Origin: Alligator mississippiensis
Taxonomy: Eukaryota > Chordata > Crocodylia > Alligatoridae
Reading direction: 5' to 3'
NCBI RefSeq assembly: GCF_030867095.1
Contig: NC_081828.1
Location: forward strand, 220,627,978-220,691,977
Length of the DNA stretch: 64,000 bases
A model generated the notes under the pieces. It was not told the origin of the DNA. It worked only from the letters and a program-made list of their open reading frames with translations, and made no database searches. This document shows positions 53,030 through 63,904 of the stretch, piece by piece (position 1 is the first letter of the stretch; every line of letters starts with the position of its first letter). The position numbers were made by a program, and so were the translations under genes.

Positions 53030-53960
53030 GACGAGTTGTACAGCCGACGGAGGAGTCGACGCCAGGAGCGCGACGGGCAGCACTCGCGGGGGGCGGGACG
53101 ACCACCCCCCTCCCCCGGCCCTGAGCACGAGCGAGCCGGGCGGCGGCGCGTCGGGCTCGGCGGAGCGCGCGCTGCTCCAGCCGGCCGGGAGGGGTGTTTG
53201 TAGTGCGCGCTGTTCCGGGGGAGCGGGCCGGGCGCACTGCTCGGAGCCCCAGCCACCGCACCGCACCGCACCGCGCCGCCCGGCGGCGGGGCTGCCCTGC
53301 CCTGGCCCGCCCTGCCGGGCGTGCTGCAACGGAGCGCCTGCAGCGCAAGCCCTTCCCTGCCGAGCCCGCGGCCCGCGCCTGCTCCTGCGCGCGCCCGCGG
53401 CCTGCCCAGCCTGTCCCCGCGGAGATGCGGGTCCTGCTTGGCCCCCGGCGCTGAGCCGCTGCGGGGCAGGTGGGCAGGGGCCTCCCGCCGAGGAGCGGCG
53501 CCGGAGGTAGGAGCCGCCCGGCACGGGACAGCCGGGGGTAGGAACCCTAGTGCCGGGGCCGAGGTTGCGGCGGAGCCGGGCGGGCGAGTGAGCGCGCTGC
53601 CCCTTGCTGCCGGGGTCACCGCCCCGCCCGGGGCCTTGCTGCTGCCGGGAGAGGCAGGGGCGCCTTGCAGCGCGGCGAGGTCGGGCTGGCTCTGCCCCAG
53701 CGGGTGGGGGCGGCCTGGGCTCCGTGGCGCTGCCGTGCCGGTCTGCCCTGTAAGGGACTCAGCCCTGGCTCGGTGAGCGCTGCCTGCGACGAGAGCTCGG
53801 TGCCAGGTCCTGCTCTGTGGGTCGCTGCCGCCCCGGTTGTGCCCGCAGAGGCACGGGGAGGTGCGGGCACCTGGCCTTGGCGGAGTCAACCCCCGGACCG
53901 GGGCATGCCCCGTGTTTACTGGGAGGGTGGAAGGCCCTGGGCCTTGTGAAGCGTCTCCTT
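53030..53960 (+). promoter_or_regulatory. CpG-island promoter of CDK5RAP1
   Basis: Very high GC and CpG from about 53030 to 53900, ending just before the coding ATG at 54030. No TATA box was seen, as is usual for a housekeeping promoter. Transcription probably starts within 53150-53550. A non-coding first exon is possible, because GTCGTAG just upstream of the ATG (about 54003-54009) could serve as an acceptor. Long open frames on both strands here are composition artefacts. Confidence 0.8.
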
Positions 53961-54029
53961 GCGGTAGAGGAGGACCGGCGGCTGCATGCGTGGCTCTGGT
54001 GTGTCGTAGGTTGTCTGGGCTCCGCCGGG

Positions 54030-54315
54030 ATGCTGCAGCCCTTGAAGCGCGTGTTGGGCAGTGCCGGGATGACCTGGTGGCCCGCGTCCTGGGCAATGCG
54101 CACGGAGGTCAGGGCAGGCTCTTCCGCTGGTGCCCAGCCCGGGAAGAAGCAGGGCCTGCAGAAGCTGAGCGCCAAGCTGGCAGCAGGGCCAACGCTGCAG
54201 CAGTTCTTAAGAGCTGCCTCCCCGCCTCAGGAGCCTCCGTGTGAGCTGACAGAAGGGCTGGAGGAGCCGGTGCCGTATCTGGTGCCCAGCACCCTCCCAG
54301 AGGCAGGGAGGAAAG
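54030..54315 (+). CDS. CDK5RAP1: CDK5RAP1 coding exon 1
   Basis: 95 codons plus one base. It carries the presumed mitochondrial presequence and the conserved [18 protein letters not shown]. The donor is GTTTGT, a weaker match to consensus. The frame stays open upstream to 53817, but the upstream part has no conserved sequence. Confidence 0.9.
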
Positions 54316-57300
54316 GTTTGTGTTCCTGTGCTGCCTGCCCCCCTCTCGGCAATGGTCTCAGTCTCTTCTCCGCGTGCCCTCACCTCCCGGGTGTTGTGAC
54401 ATGCGGGAGTTGTGGGAGAGTCTGGTCTCCCCACAGTCATAGTACGGGTGCTTCAGGCCCTGGCAATGGAGAGTCACGGGGTTGGGGCTGGGCTGGGCTG
54501 GGCTGGGCTGGGCCACCGGAGGAAATGCTAGGGCTGGGCGGCGCCCTGGGCAGGGATAGCAGTGAGTTAGATCCCTGGCGGCTCCTGGTCTGTCCCTCAA
54601 GCCAGGCAGCCCATGTGCTGAGGTGAAGGCAGCTTGGGAGCGAGATGCTCGAGTCAGCCCTGAGTGCAAGACAGGCGCAGTACACCAGTGCTTGCATCCC
54701 CTTCCTGGGAAAGAGCCCCCTAGTATGTTCCTTGCCCTGTTCAGCCTGATAACCTGCTGTCTGGTTGTAGTGTACCTGGAGACCTACGGCTGCCAAATGA
54801 ACGTGAATGACACAGACGTCGCCTGGGCCATCCTCCAGAAGAATGGCTATCTGAGGACCAAGAGCTTGGAGGAGGTAGGGCTGCTGCCCTCATCCTGTGC
54901 AGGGGTTGTCACCAGGGCAGTGTAGTGGGGTTGTTCTGCTTGCCAGCTCCTTGCAAACCCAAGCCCTGGACAGCATCTAAAACTGACATGATCTGCTGGG
55001 CACATCTTGTTTTTCTTTCTTAATGATGGTGTCTGTCATTAGTGGCTGGAGGGAGCTTGTGGCCAGGCTTTAACTCAATGCCTTTGTCCCTTCCGTTGAG
55101 GATGAGGGGCTCTTTTCTCTCCATTTCCTCTCTGGGGTCTCGGAGGGGCAAGGTGTTTGTGTGCACGCACGTGCAGACTGAACTGACTGCCTGCATGCTA
55201 GTGACACCTCCCTCCATGCCAATGCAGGGAGTCCTCCTGCTTCTCTGCTTTGTTTGGCTTCTGAAGCCTCTCCCCTCTGTCTTCCCTAATTAGGCAGATG
55301 TCATTCTCCTCGTCACCTGTTCCATCAGGTAAGGGCCATGCACTTCAGAATTGCTGTTACGTTCTGGAGCTCTCCTGGGACTCTTGGGGAGTCTTGGGGA
55401 GGTGACATCTGAGTGTGCTGTGTGGGGAGTGTGATAGGCTAGACTGGCTGTAATGTGTGCAGATCTACTCTGGCATTGCCCTGTCGGCTCTGGGCTTAGA
55501 TGAGCCCGCTCCCTGCGGCAGCACAGGCCATAAATAAACCCAGCAGACACCTAGAGAAGTGTCACACGCGCACAAGAAAAGAGAGAAGCAGCAGCTTTCT
55601 TGTTACAACTGAAACGGCCTCAATGCTTCTTCCAATGCTGACTGTTCTTGTTGTCTCCTCCTCTCTGTTGTGGGATGCAGTTTGCTCACAGGGCAAGTGG
55701 GCGCTTCTGCCACATTTCTCGGCCTGCTGCAGAATGTCCTTGTCAGCCATGAGACCGTTCCACTCCCCAGGACAGGAAGAAAGTGTTTCAGAGTGGAAGG
55801 CCAAGGTCCCCAGCAGGGAGACTGGCCATATCTTCCTCCAACACTTAAGCGTGTTGCTTTGGTTCTGCGGGTCTTGTTGGAGACAGGGAGGGAAACCTGC
55901 CCCCCTGCCTCTCAGATGCTGGGACAGTGCCATGGTGGTAACCCAGGGTCTTGTGGCTCCTAGGGAGAAGGCCGAGCAGGCCATCTGGAACCGCCTGCAG
56001 CTACTAAAGGCTCTGAAATCCAAGCGGCGCCGGACACAGTCTCCCCTCCGAATTGGCATCCTCGGTACCGCGTGGGGTCTGAGTGTGACTGCGGAGTCGG
56101 GGCAGGGGTGGGGTCGCCTGTGCTGATGAGAGGCCTGTTTGCTTTGCCCCACAATGCTGGTTTCCCTGGGTCATAAAGCCCTTTCTGAGGAGGGAGAGCA
56201 CAGTGGTGGCTGGCATGTGCACGCAGGGCTTGTGGCCATGGATGAGCCCCTCTCTGATGCTGCATGTTTCCTGGCCTCAGGCTGCATGGCTGAGAGGCTG
56301 AAGGAGAAGATCCTACACCGGGAGAGGCTGGTGGACATCGTGGCAGGCCCTGACGCCTACAGAGACCTTCCCCGTCTGCTGGCGGTGGCTGAGTCTGGCC
56401 AGCAGGCTGCCAACGTCCTGCTGTCCCTAGACGAGACCTATGCCGATGTCCTGCCTGTCCAGACCAGCCTGAATGCTACCTCCGCATTTGTGTAAGAGCC
56501 CAGGCTTGTTTGTTTCCTCCATGTCTTTGGTAAGGCTCCAGCCCCCTGATCCATCTCTCACCCAGGGGCAGAGGGTGACATGGGGGAAGCCTGCTTGGTC
56601 CCGACCTGTGTCACTGCATAAAAGCGGAGCACTGAGTGCGTGGAGTGGGCCGCAGGACCCCGGAGCAGGGGCTAGGACCAGATGATCCCTCAAGCGCCCT
56701 TCAAGCCTCGTTTTCCTATGGCTCTGTGAACAGCCATGACATTGTGCTGACAGATGGAGGGAACATGCATCTCCCACATGGCACGGCCCAGCCCAGAGTC
56801 AGTGGGACCTATGTGCACAGGGCAGTATGAACAGGGGCAGGGTGGGTGGCAGGCGGCTCCTTGGGCTCTGATTGTTGCCCTTTCCCCTGCACAGCTCCGT
56901 CATGCGAGGCTGCGACAACATGTGCAGCTACTGCATCGTCCCCTTCACCCGTGGCCATGAGAGGAGCAGGCCCATTGCCTCCATCCTGCAGGAAGTGAAA
57001 ATGCTGTCGGATCAGGTGACACAGGCCAGAGGATTGCCTCTTGCAGGGCTGCTCTGGGTATAGGCTTCTGCAGGCTCCTTTGCTTTGTGGAGCCGTCCTG
57101 GTTTCTGCTGTCCCGGGAGGCACCCTAAACAGAGGCCACTGGATAGGGTGATGCACAGATGTGGCAGCTAGGGGTTCAGTGCTAAAGGTTGGCAGGCAGG
57201 GGCATCACTCAAGGGACCCAGGAACACCTGCATGGACACAGGGAGACTCCTCAGGAGCTGGTTCTGGGGAAAAGAGGAAGGTGGTGATGCTCCCTCTTGC

Positions 57301-60300
57301 TGGAAGCCCTACCTTTTCAGCAGCCCAGGCAGTGAGAGACTGGGGCTGCCTGCACCTGTAGGGGGTCTGGGACCTGCCGGTTGGGGCAACTCCATGAAAA
57401 TTAGATGCTGAATGCATGGTTCCTTGGGTGAATTTGATATCTTTTATTAGACCAACCCAAATGGTTGGAGAATAGTTATTAAGCAAGCTTTCAGGTTCAA
57501 AAACCCTTCGTCAGGCTAAGGAAGCTTCAGCAGTTGGTGTGTGCTCTTCCTGGATGGAATGAAAAGCACTGCATCTTTGTGTCTTTCCCAGCCTGCCCGT
57601 GGCCAAGCATTCCCTGCTGGGCAGTGGGCAGGGGCAAGGGCCCAGGCAAATACATGTCTCCTCTTGGCCGCACTGGCACTTGTGAGGGCTGGGCACCTCT
57701 GGGAAGTGGGCTGGGGAGGCTAGGCTGACCAGGAAACCCAGATGTGTCAGCCAGATGGCAGCTTTACCCTGTGGCTCTCAGGCTTCCACCCCGCCCAACC
57801 CTTCTACCCCACTGGGAAGCATCTCCCCCAGGGGTGGCTGTGCAGAGCCATGGCTGTGCCCAAACACCGGCTCTGTCATGCGCTGGGTGCGGGAGCCTCC
57901 CCCTGTGCCTCACATGCCCTTGGTCCATCTCTGCAGGGGGTGAAGGAGGTGACCCTGCTGGGCCAGAATGTCAACAGCTTCCAGGACACTTCTGAGGTCC
58001 AGTTCTGCTCGGCCGCTGCACCCAGCCTGAGCCGTGGTTTCAGCACCGTCTACAAGGCCAAGCCGGGAGGCCTGCGCTTCTCCCACCTCCTGGACCAGGT
58101 CTCCCGCATTGACCCCGAAATCCGCATCCGCTTCACCTCCTCACACCCCAAGGACTTCCCCGATGAGGTGGGTGTGCGGAGCCCACAGCTGGCTCAGCTC
58201 ACGGGGACACGGTTTTTCCGTGGGAGCCTGTCTCCTTGCCAGGGCACTGCAACCCCAGGAGAGGGGAGCCTGATCTGGCAGAGCCTCTGCCTTGAGCAAG
58301 CCCTGCTGGGTGCTTGCAGCTGTCCTCTGCAAGGAAGTCTGCCCCCTTTCCTCCAGGGTGCAGCCGTGTGTGGCTGGGCCAGTCTGTGACAGCCCTTCCT
58401 CTGTGCCACGGGCAGGTGCTGCAGCTCATCCAGGAAAGGCACAACATCTGCAAACAGTTGCACCTCCCTGCGCAGAGCGGCAGCACACGCATCCTGCAGG
58501 CCATGCGGCGCGGGTGAGTCTGGCGGCTGCCCCCTCCTGCTGTGCCAAGTGCTGCTGTCCAGACAGCGGGGTCGGTGGACTTGTGATGAGGCTGAGTCCA
58601 CCTCTGCAGCTCCTGACAGCATCACACCCCAAGAGCTTCTTGCCTGCTGGAGGCCTTTTTAGCTGCTTTTTAGAAGGGGAGACCTCAACTTCCCACGTGC
58701 CTGGCAGAGCATGGGCCAAACCTTGTGGGCAGTTGGACTGGAACTGCTCTGTTGAGTGGAGGCAACACACTTCACCAGCTTGCTGCTCTTCCAATCTGGG
58801 CCCAGCTCCCTGGCTGCCCTTGTGTCCCCTCCCCTCAGCTTTCTAACCAGCCCACCCCGTGCCTTTCATCACAGATACACCAGAGAAGCTTACCTGGAGC
58901 TGGTGCACCACGTGCGGGACTCCATCCCAGGTAGGAGCCTGTGGCCCAGGCACTGCTGCACATATTCCCCTTGCTCGGCTCCTGCCGTACCTGTGGGCCT
59001 GCTGCTCAGGGCTGTGTCGGGGCGTTGTTTTTGGTAGTTGGAGGGGCAGGCGTGGAAACCCGCCATCTGCCCCTGAAGGGATCTGCCAGCTGTGGCCTGT
59101 CTGGCACTCACTTTGTGGCTAAAGTGCTTTATGCTCTCAGACCAGCCTGCCACTACAGACTGGGAGAGAGCCGTGTGTAGGAGTCCTGCTGGGAAATCAA
59201 TCCCCTTGACTGTCCCCCAGAAGCAGGACCTCTGCTCCTCCCAGTCTCACCCCATGCCTCTGACAGGGGTGAGCCTCAGCAGTGATTTCATTGCGGGCTT
59301 CTGTGGGGAGACGGAGGAGGACCACCAGCAGACGCTGTCCCTGCTTCGGGAAGTGGGCTACAATGTAGGCTTCCTCTTTGCCTACAGCATGAGGCAGGTG
59401 AGTTCTGTCTGTGGGCATTGCTATATCCTTTCCATGCCCCTACACCCTGCAGCTCTAAGGGGCTCTAAGAAGACTAGCAACAGGGACACTTTTCCTGCCC
59501 CAGCAGGTGGGATATCACAGGGTATTGAATCCCCTGTGTGATGCTCCAAAGGGATGTGGCAGCATGTGTGGTGAGTGAGGAAGCTCCTGCCCTGCAGGGT
59601 CTAGTGTCCTTGACTGTACAGTTATGTAGCACAGCCCCACAGGACAGGACACAGCCATGGGATGAGGCCGTGTCCAGCCACCCTCTGGAGTGGTCATACA
59701 TACACACATGGGGTGCCTGGCCCTTGCAAAGTGCTGTGTACAGGTGAGGGGATTGTGCTTGCAGGCAGGCGATCCAGTGTGTGGGCAGTTGCCTTGTAAA
59801 GGGAGCTGGGCCAAGCCTAGAGCTCCTCTGTCTCTGCTGACCTGACTCCTGGTGGGTTTGTCTTTGCCAGTGGGAAATTTTGCACCTGTGGTTCATAGCC
59901 AGGCTCAAGGCTACTGGTGCATCCCCAGCTACTAAGCAACTTAGAAGGTTTTTAAAGAGGCAGTAAGAGGCTGCTCCAGGAGCATGGTGGGGGATGGCAA
60001 GAGTGCGACTGACTGAGGAAAGAGTCCTCTCAGGGACTGGGCCTGTTGCACGTGCCCTGCAGAGGGTTTTTCCCTGTCTGGCATGCAGCCAGGCCCAGTT
60101 GTCAGGGGCAGGGTGCAGCACTGAGCCTGACAGGGGCTTTCATTCCGCTGGTTGTTGCAGAAAACTCAGGCGTACCACCGACTGCAGGACGACGTGCCAA
60201 CAGAGGTGAAGCACCAGCGGCTGAAGGAGCTCATCTCCGTCTTCCGGGAGGAGGCAGCCAGGGTCAATGGGGCCTTGGTGGGTTGCACACAGCTGGTGCT

Positions 60301-61420
60301 GGTGGAAGGGGTGAGTGCAGCCTAAGTGGGATGTGGCATCTGCTGCCCCTGCTAGCCTGGCAGCTCCTAGATCACGGGGCTTTCAGGGTACTGTCTTGCC
60401 TGTGCCAGCATGCAAGTGCCCAGGAGTGTGATTTCCTTCTTTTGGGCACAGCTCGGGGCTGATTTTCCAGAGGGCTGAGCTGAGCCCATGGAAGCAACCA
60501 ACAGAAACCATTTCTGCTTAGGGGCCTGGAACCCTGCCCCAGTCCAGGGATGCAACAGGTGAAGGAAGGCCCCCAAACAGGACTTGCAGGGGCAGGGAAG
60601 AACTGAAGAGTTGATGTCCCTATGAAGCGAAGGGTGTGGGGGAGAGAGACCTGCCCTGAGGTGTGTCTCAGGCCCTTGAGCCCTGACATCTGCACAGCAC
60701 AAACAGGAGCACTTAACGACACAGGGGCTGTTAGTACAGCCCATCGTGCTCAATTCCCCGTGCCACTAAGCCCAGCAGCGAGTCAGTTACTGCTGCCCAA
60801 TAATGCTCCCAATCCTCCCCCAGCCCAGCAAGCGCTCAGCCTCAGAGCTGAGCGGCCGCAACGATGGCAACACGAAGGTGATAATTGCTAACCGTGAGCT
60901 GGAGGACAGGGCTGCAGCCAGAGCTCAGCCAGGTGACTACGTGCTGGTGAAGGTGAGGGTGCACAGAGTTCTCTGTGCTGGGGAAGGCCTGGGTGAGAGG
61001 GTTGGTCTGGAAGCTGTGGCAGGGCTGGGCTGACAACCTGCATGGCTGTGCACTTCAGGCACAGCTAGGAACTCTTCCTGCTGCTGCCTTGTGCTGAAAA
61101 CATGGAGCCCCACCATTGCCCAGGGCTCTTGCCTTGCTGGGGGCTCCTAGGCCCACATTAACTGCAGGTTACCAGCAGACCACAGCCCTACAGTGATCGC
61201 TGTCATGATCCTACCTGAGACTAGCAAAGGTGGAAGGCTTCCCCATGCACCCCCATGGGTTCCCTGCAGCCGGTAGTGCTAGAAGGGGCTGGAGTGGGGG
61301 GCTGCCTCCCCCCGGCCACATGCTGCTCTTGTCTTTCAGATCACGTCTGCCAGCTCCCAGACACTGAGGGGGGTCCTGCTTCGCCACACCACCCTCCAGG
61401 AATCAGCAGTTTACTGCTGA
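54030..61420 (+). CDS. CDK5RAP1: CDK5RAP1, mitochondrial tRNA methylthiotransferase, complete
   Basis: A radical-SAM enzyme that adds a methylthio group to i6A37 of mitochondrial tRNAs (ms2i6A). Thirteen coding exons sum to 1734 bp (577 codons plus stop) with consistent phases: 54030-54315, 54771-54874, 55294-55328, 55964-56064, 56281-56491, 56895-57015, 57937-58167, 58416-58513, 58875-58930, 59267-59397, 60161-60310, 60824-60952 and 61340-61420. The N-terminal methylthiotransferase domain has Cys103 (ETYGCQMN), Cys139 (LVTCSI) and Cys177 (GCMAERL). The radical-SAM triad is Cys252, Cys256 and Cys259 ([10 protein letters not shown]). A C-terminal TRAM region (about 500-575) contains QPGDYVLVK. 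Start choice: MLQPLKRVL aligns with the remembered human start MHPLQCVL, and the Arg/Lys-rich, acid-poor N-terminus fits mitochondrial import. The gene is compact (7.4 kb) with few repeats and shows no disabling change. Confidence 0.97.
54485..54513. repeat. (GGGCT)n microsatellite in CDK5RAP1 intron 1
   Basis: About five GGGCT units. Confidence 0.95.
54771..54874 (+). CDS. CDK5RAP1: CDK5RAP1 coding exon 2
   Basis: 104 bp, [18 protein letters not shown] to TKSLEE. It provides the first cluster cysteine (Cys103). The acceptor is TTGTAG and the donor GTAGGG. Confidence 0.96.
55294..55328 (+). CDS. CDK5RAP1: CDK5RAP1 coding exon 3 (35-bp microexon)
   Basis: [11 protein letters not shown] plus two bases of a split Arg. 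It provides the second cluster cysteine (Cys139). The acceptor is AATTAG and the donor GTAAGG. It is too short to appear as an independent open frame. Confidence 0.95.
55964..56064 (+). CDS. CDK5RAP1: CDK5RAP1 coding exon 4
   Basis: 101 bp, [18 protein letters not shown] to PLRIGIL. The acceptor is TCCTAG and the donor GTACCG. Confidence 0.95.
56281..56491 (+). CDS. CDK5RAP1: CDK5RAP1 coding exon 5
   Basis: 211 bp, [18 protein letters not shown] to [10 protein letters not shown]. It provides the third cluster cysteine (Cys177) and the conserved [12 protein letters not shown]. The acceptor is CCTCAG and the donor GTAAGA. Confidence 0.96.
56895..57015 (+). CDS. CDK5RAP1: CDK5RAP1 coding exon 6 (radical SAM motif)
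   Basis: 121 bp, [20 protein letters not shown] to VKMLSDQ. It contains the CxxxCxxC that binds the SAM-cleaving 4Fe-4S cluster. The acceptor is CCTGCACAG and the donor GTGACA. Confidence 0.97.
57435..57550 (-). mobile_element. Penelope-type fragment with well-kept hammerhead-like core
   Basis: It lies in CDK5RAP1 intron 6. Read on the minus strand, 57482-57514 gives CCTGACGA, a stem II of about 15 nt, GAAA, then GCTTGC. This is the order of a hammerhead ribozyme with the very short stem III known for Penelope-like elements. TATCTTTTATTAGACCAACC at the other end matches the copy at 7042. Confidence 0.62.
57937..58167 (+). CDS. CDK5RAP1: CDK5RAP1 coding exon 7
   Basis: 77 codons, [20 protein letters not shown] to [18 protein letters not shown] is a hallmark of methylthiotransferases. 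The acceptor is CTGCAG and the donor GTGGGT. Confidence 0.97.
58416..58513 (+). CDS. CDK5RAP1: CDK5RAP1 coding exon 8
   Basis: 98 bp, [20 protein letters not shown] to [14 protein letters not shown] is conserved in the radical-SAM barrel of the family. The acceptor is GGGCAG and the donor GTGAGT. Confidence 0.96.
58875..58930 (+). CDS. CDK5RAP1: CDK5RAP1 coding exon 9
   Basis: 56 bp, [18 protein letters not shown] with split Gly codons at both ends. The acceptor is TCACAG and the donor GTAGGA. Confidence 0.95.
59267..59397 (+). CDS. CDK5RAP1: CDK5RAP1 coding exon 10
   Basis: 131 bp, [20 protein letters not shown] to [23 protein letters not shown] is the conserved end of the barrel. The acceptor is TGACAG and the donor GTGAGT. 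Confidence 0.97.
60161..60310 (+). CDS. CDK5RAP1: CDK5RAP1 coding exon 11
   Basis: 50 codons, [20 protein letters not shown] to TQLVLVEG, leading into the TRAM domain. The acceptor is TTGCAG and the donor GTGAGT. Confidence 0.96.
60824..60952 (+). CDS. CDK5RAP1: CDK5RAP1 coding exon 12
   Basis: 43 codons, [19 protein letters not shown] to QPGDYVLVK (TRAM). The acceptor is CCCCAG and the donor GTGAGG. It starts P-S-K-R where the human protein, from memory, has L-S-K-R. Confidence 0.95.
61340..61420 (+). CDS. CDK5RAP1: CDK5RAP1 last coding exon
   Basis: [20 protein letters not shown] to SAVYC, then TGA. Relative to the remembered human end (TLRGHVLCRTTLRDSSAYC) it is clearly homologous. The acceptor is TTTCAG. 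Confidence 0.95.
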   Translation: MTSASSQTLRGVLLRHTTLQESAVYC

Positions 61421-61966
61421 TGCCTGGCTGCCACCACTCACGACCAGCTGCTGCTCAGGAGGGAATAGAATCCTGCCCTGGTCCCTGCAACCTGGTCACG
61501 TGCAGCTGGCTCTGTGGGAAACCCATGTGCCCCCAGCACTACAAAGACACTGCAGCCCTGCTGCTTGTGGGAAATGTGACTCCAGTTCAGGCAGAGAGCC
61601 TGAGCAAGGGTAGAAACTGGGATTGGGGGGAGCGTGGGTCTGTGTTCTGTGCACCCGGGGGACTGGTCCCTGGCCAGAGGGGGGATGGGGAGGAGGAGAG
61701 GCTGGCATTGCCCCCCCATGGTTTGTGAATGCCTTGAGGCTGTTGGGCGGAAGGGTACCAGGGAAGTGCAAATTACAGAATGTGCTCTTTTCAAATGTGT
61801 GTCTGATACTTCTCGTCACCATTGGAGGAGGGGAGGAAGGACAAGTCCTGCTCCGTCCAGAGGGTAGAGGGGTCCTGGGAGCACAGCAGTGCTTGGGTTA
61901 CAGTTTCACCACGCCTTCCAGGAACAGCTAGATGTCAGGCTGCCTACTCTCGGAGTCCAGAGTGCT

Positions 61967-62300
61967 CCTGAACATTGGCGACGGGTAGGGGGTGCATATG
62001 CACCCCTTGAGATTGGCGGTATGACCCCTGCGAAAAGCGCTGTTGACGTTGCTGGCAGGTGGTTGCCGCTCGCCACCCCTCCCGCTACCGACAGCATCTG
62101 TGGGCAGTCCCGGATTGCCACTGGATGCTGCTGGCAGCTTCTGTTTGTGGTTGCCACCCCCCCCACCACCACCACCGCTGTGGGAGCTCCCCACTTGGCC
62201 CAACACTGCCACGGCTGCTTGCGGGAGCTCCCCGCTCGCTGCTGACACCACCTGCGGGCGGTCTCTGTGCCTCTGGGGGCATGCGTCGTTCCTGTTTGGG
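61967..62300. mobile_element. Element related to the 35493 hAT-like repeat
   Basis: The left end ATTGGCGACGGGTAGGGGGTGCATATGCACCCC resembles GTGGCGACCTGTAGGAGGTACACGGGTGCACGTGCACCCC at 35494. The right end and target duplication are not clear. The interior is C-rich. Confidence 0.5.
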
Positions 62301-62699
62301 CCTCACATAGATTTTTGGTCAGAGGCAGGTCTTGTACGCAGGTCTCCTGCATCATAAACAAAGACCTCTCCTATCAAGCCACAAGCTGAAAGCTCTGAAG
62401 TCTCCTTCAGGTTCTCCCCTTATTCACTTCATACAGGGCAATACTTAGAGTGAACAGGACTCAAACCTACAGTTCCAACACCCCAGGCGGAGGCCTTCTT
62501 CACAAAACCAAAGCACAAGTGCTGGCGGGGGCTTCCAGGAGAGCATTTCACACACAGCAGAGCCTTTATAAGTATGCCTGGGGCAAGGGAGACTGCTTCC
62601 GTCCTACAGTGCGAAGTATTGAGGTTGGTCACCCCAGGCATTTTTACATGTGCTGTGGGAGGCATGGAGTGGGGGGTGGGGAATTGCTTTAATTAACAA

Positions 62700-62900
62700 G
62701 CTGCACTAATTAAAAGTGCCCAAGTGTCACGTGTATCAGCCTCCCTGTGCTGAAAAATGGCAGCAGGCCACTGTGAACTAAAGCTCATCGAACGAGCTTT
62801 GGTTCAAAACATCCTGCTGCCATTTTCCAGCACAGGGACACTGATTAACGTGACACTAGAGTCTGCTGGAGTGCATTAATTTTCCTGCTCCAGCAGACTT
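62700..62900. mobile_element. Palindromic foldback MITE
   Basis: The left arm 62723-62786 and right arm 62794-62858 are inverted copies with roughly ten differences: both contain CCCTGTGCTG(A/G)AAAATGGCAGCAGG and end AAAGCTC. Outer GCACTAATTA and TGCATTAATT extend the symmetry. Half of a second copy lies at 3280-3378. Confidence 0.8.
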
Positions 62901-63625
62901 GATTAAGTGAGTCTGCTCAATGCGTTGGATTTCCAGTGCCTCGGAGCAGGCTCCCCGCATGTGGATAGGAGCCACCCTCCCCCAGCTCCATGGAAAGCTC
63001 TGGGCTCAAAGGATGCTCCATGAGGCAGGCTGGGCTTGGCTCCAGGCAGGGCCTCACCACTGCATTTGGCTGCAGCCAGGAACCTCGCTGCCTCAGAGAC
63101 AGGGAAGCTCAGGACCTGCCTGTGGACTAAACACATCCTCCCAGCTAGACAAGGAGCCTTCCTGCTCCCTGTGCACCCTCTGATTCCCTGCTCACAGCCC
63201 CAGCCCTGCACCATTCCCTAGAAGGATCATTACCCCAAAAGTCAGCTCCCTTCTGACTCAGGGCCTCCAGCTGCAAGGCCATTGGGGTCCAACTGTGCCT
63301 ATGCTGCAGGGAGCCAAGGGCTGCTGGGGCTTACAGGAAGGAAGCTCTGCCTGCCCCACACCCAAGCAGTTTTTGTTCCAGCAGAGCCTGCTGTGCCTTC
63401 AGGGCGATGGGAGATGTTGGCACCCCCCCACCCGCCCCCAGCTGTGACGCAATGCCCCCAGTTAAGGCTGTCTGGCAAGTGTTCATTGCTGGCCTCCCGC
63501 AAACTCTTGGCCAGCGATCAGCGCCATCCTGAGGCCTGATCCGCTGCACAGTGTGTGCCGAAGTCACGGCCAGTTCTACCCAGCTGGCACAAGGAAGCCC
63601 GGCTGCTGCATCATGCTGCTTTGTT

Positions 63626-63631
63626 AATAAA
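63626..63631 (+). terminator. Candidate distal poly(A) signal
   Basis: AATAAA followed by a TGTCTCC stretch, 2.2 kb after the CDK5RAP1 stop. No AATAAA lies close to the stop codon, so either this or a variant signal ends the transcript. Confidence 0.35.
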
Positions 63632-63904
63632 TATGGCGCTTGTCTCCACCTAACCAGCAGGATGCTCTGTTCTTCCTCCCTGTTTCTGAACCTTAGCCCG
63701 GAGACCCCCCAGACCAGTGCCAGGAAGCAGGGAGCAAGGGCACTCGTGGTCACCCAGCACTCATGCCATCACAATCCCCGGTAGCAGTAAACCGATCACT
63801 GCTGCTGGGACTGGGCCTTCCAGAGGGGTCAGGCTGCTTTCCCACACGGGTGCAACTGCCACAGCCTGGCTTCGTTTCAGGCCAGCACTCAGCTGTGCTA
63901 AAGG

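Noticed and set aside
53012-54096. Long frames (378, 227 and 170 codons) in the CDK5RAP1 CpG island
   Set aside because: Composition artefacts on both strands. The only frame with homology begins at 54030.
62330-62500. tRNA-like or SINE promoter boxes
   Set aside because: GACTCAAACCT near 62458 resembles a reversed B box, but no A box, cloverleaf or tail was found.
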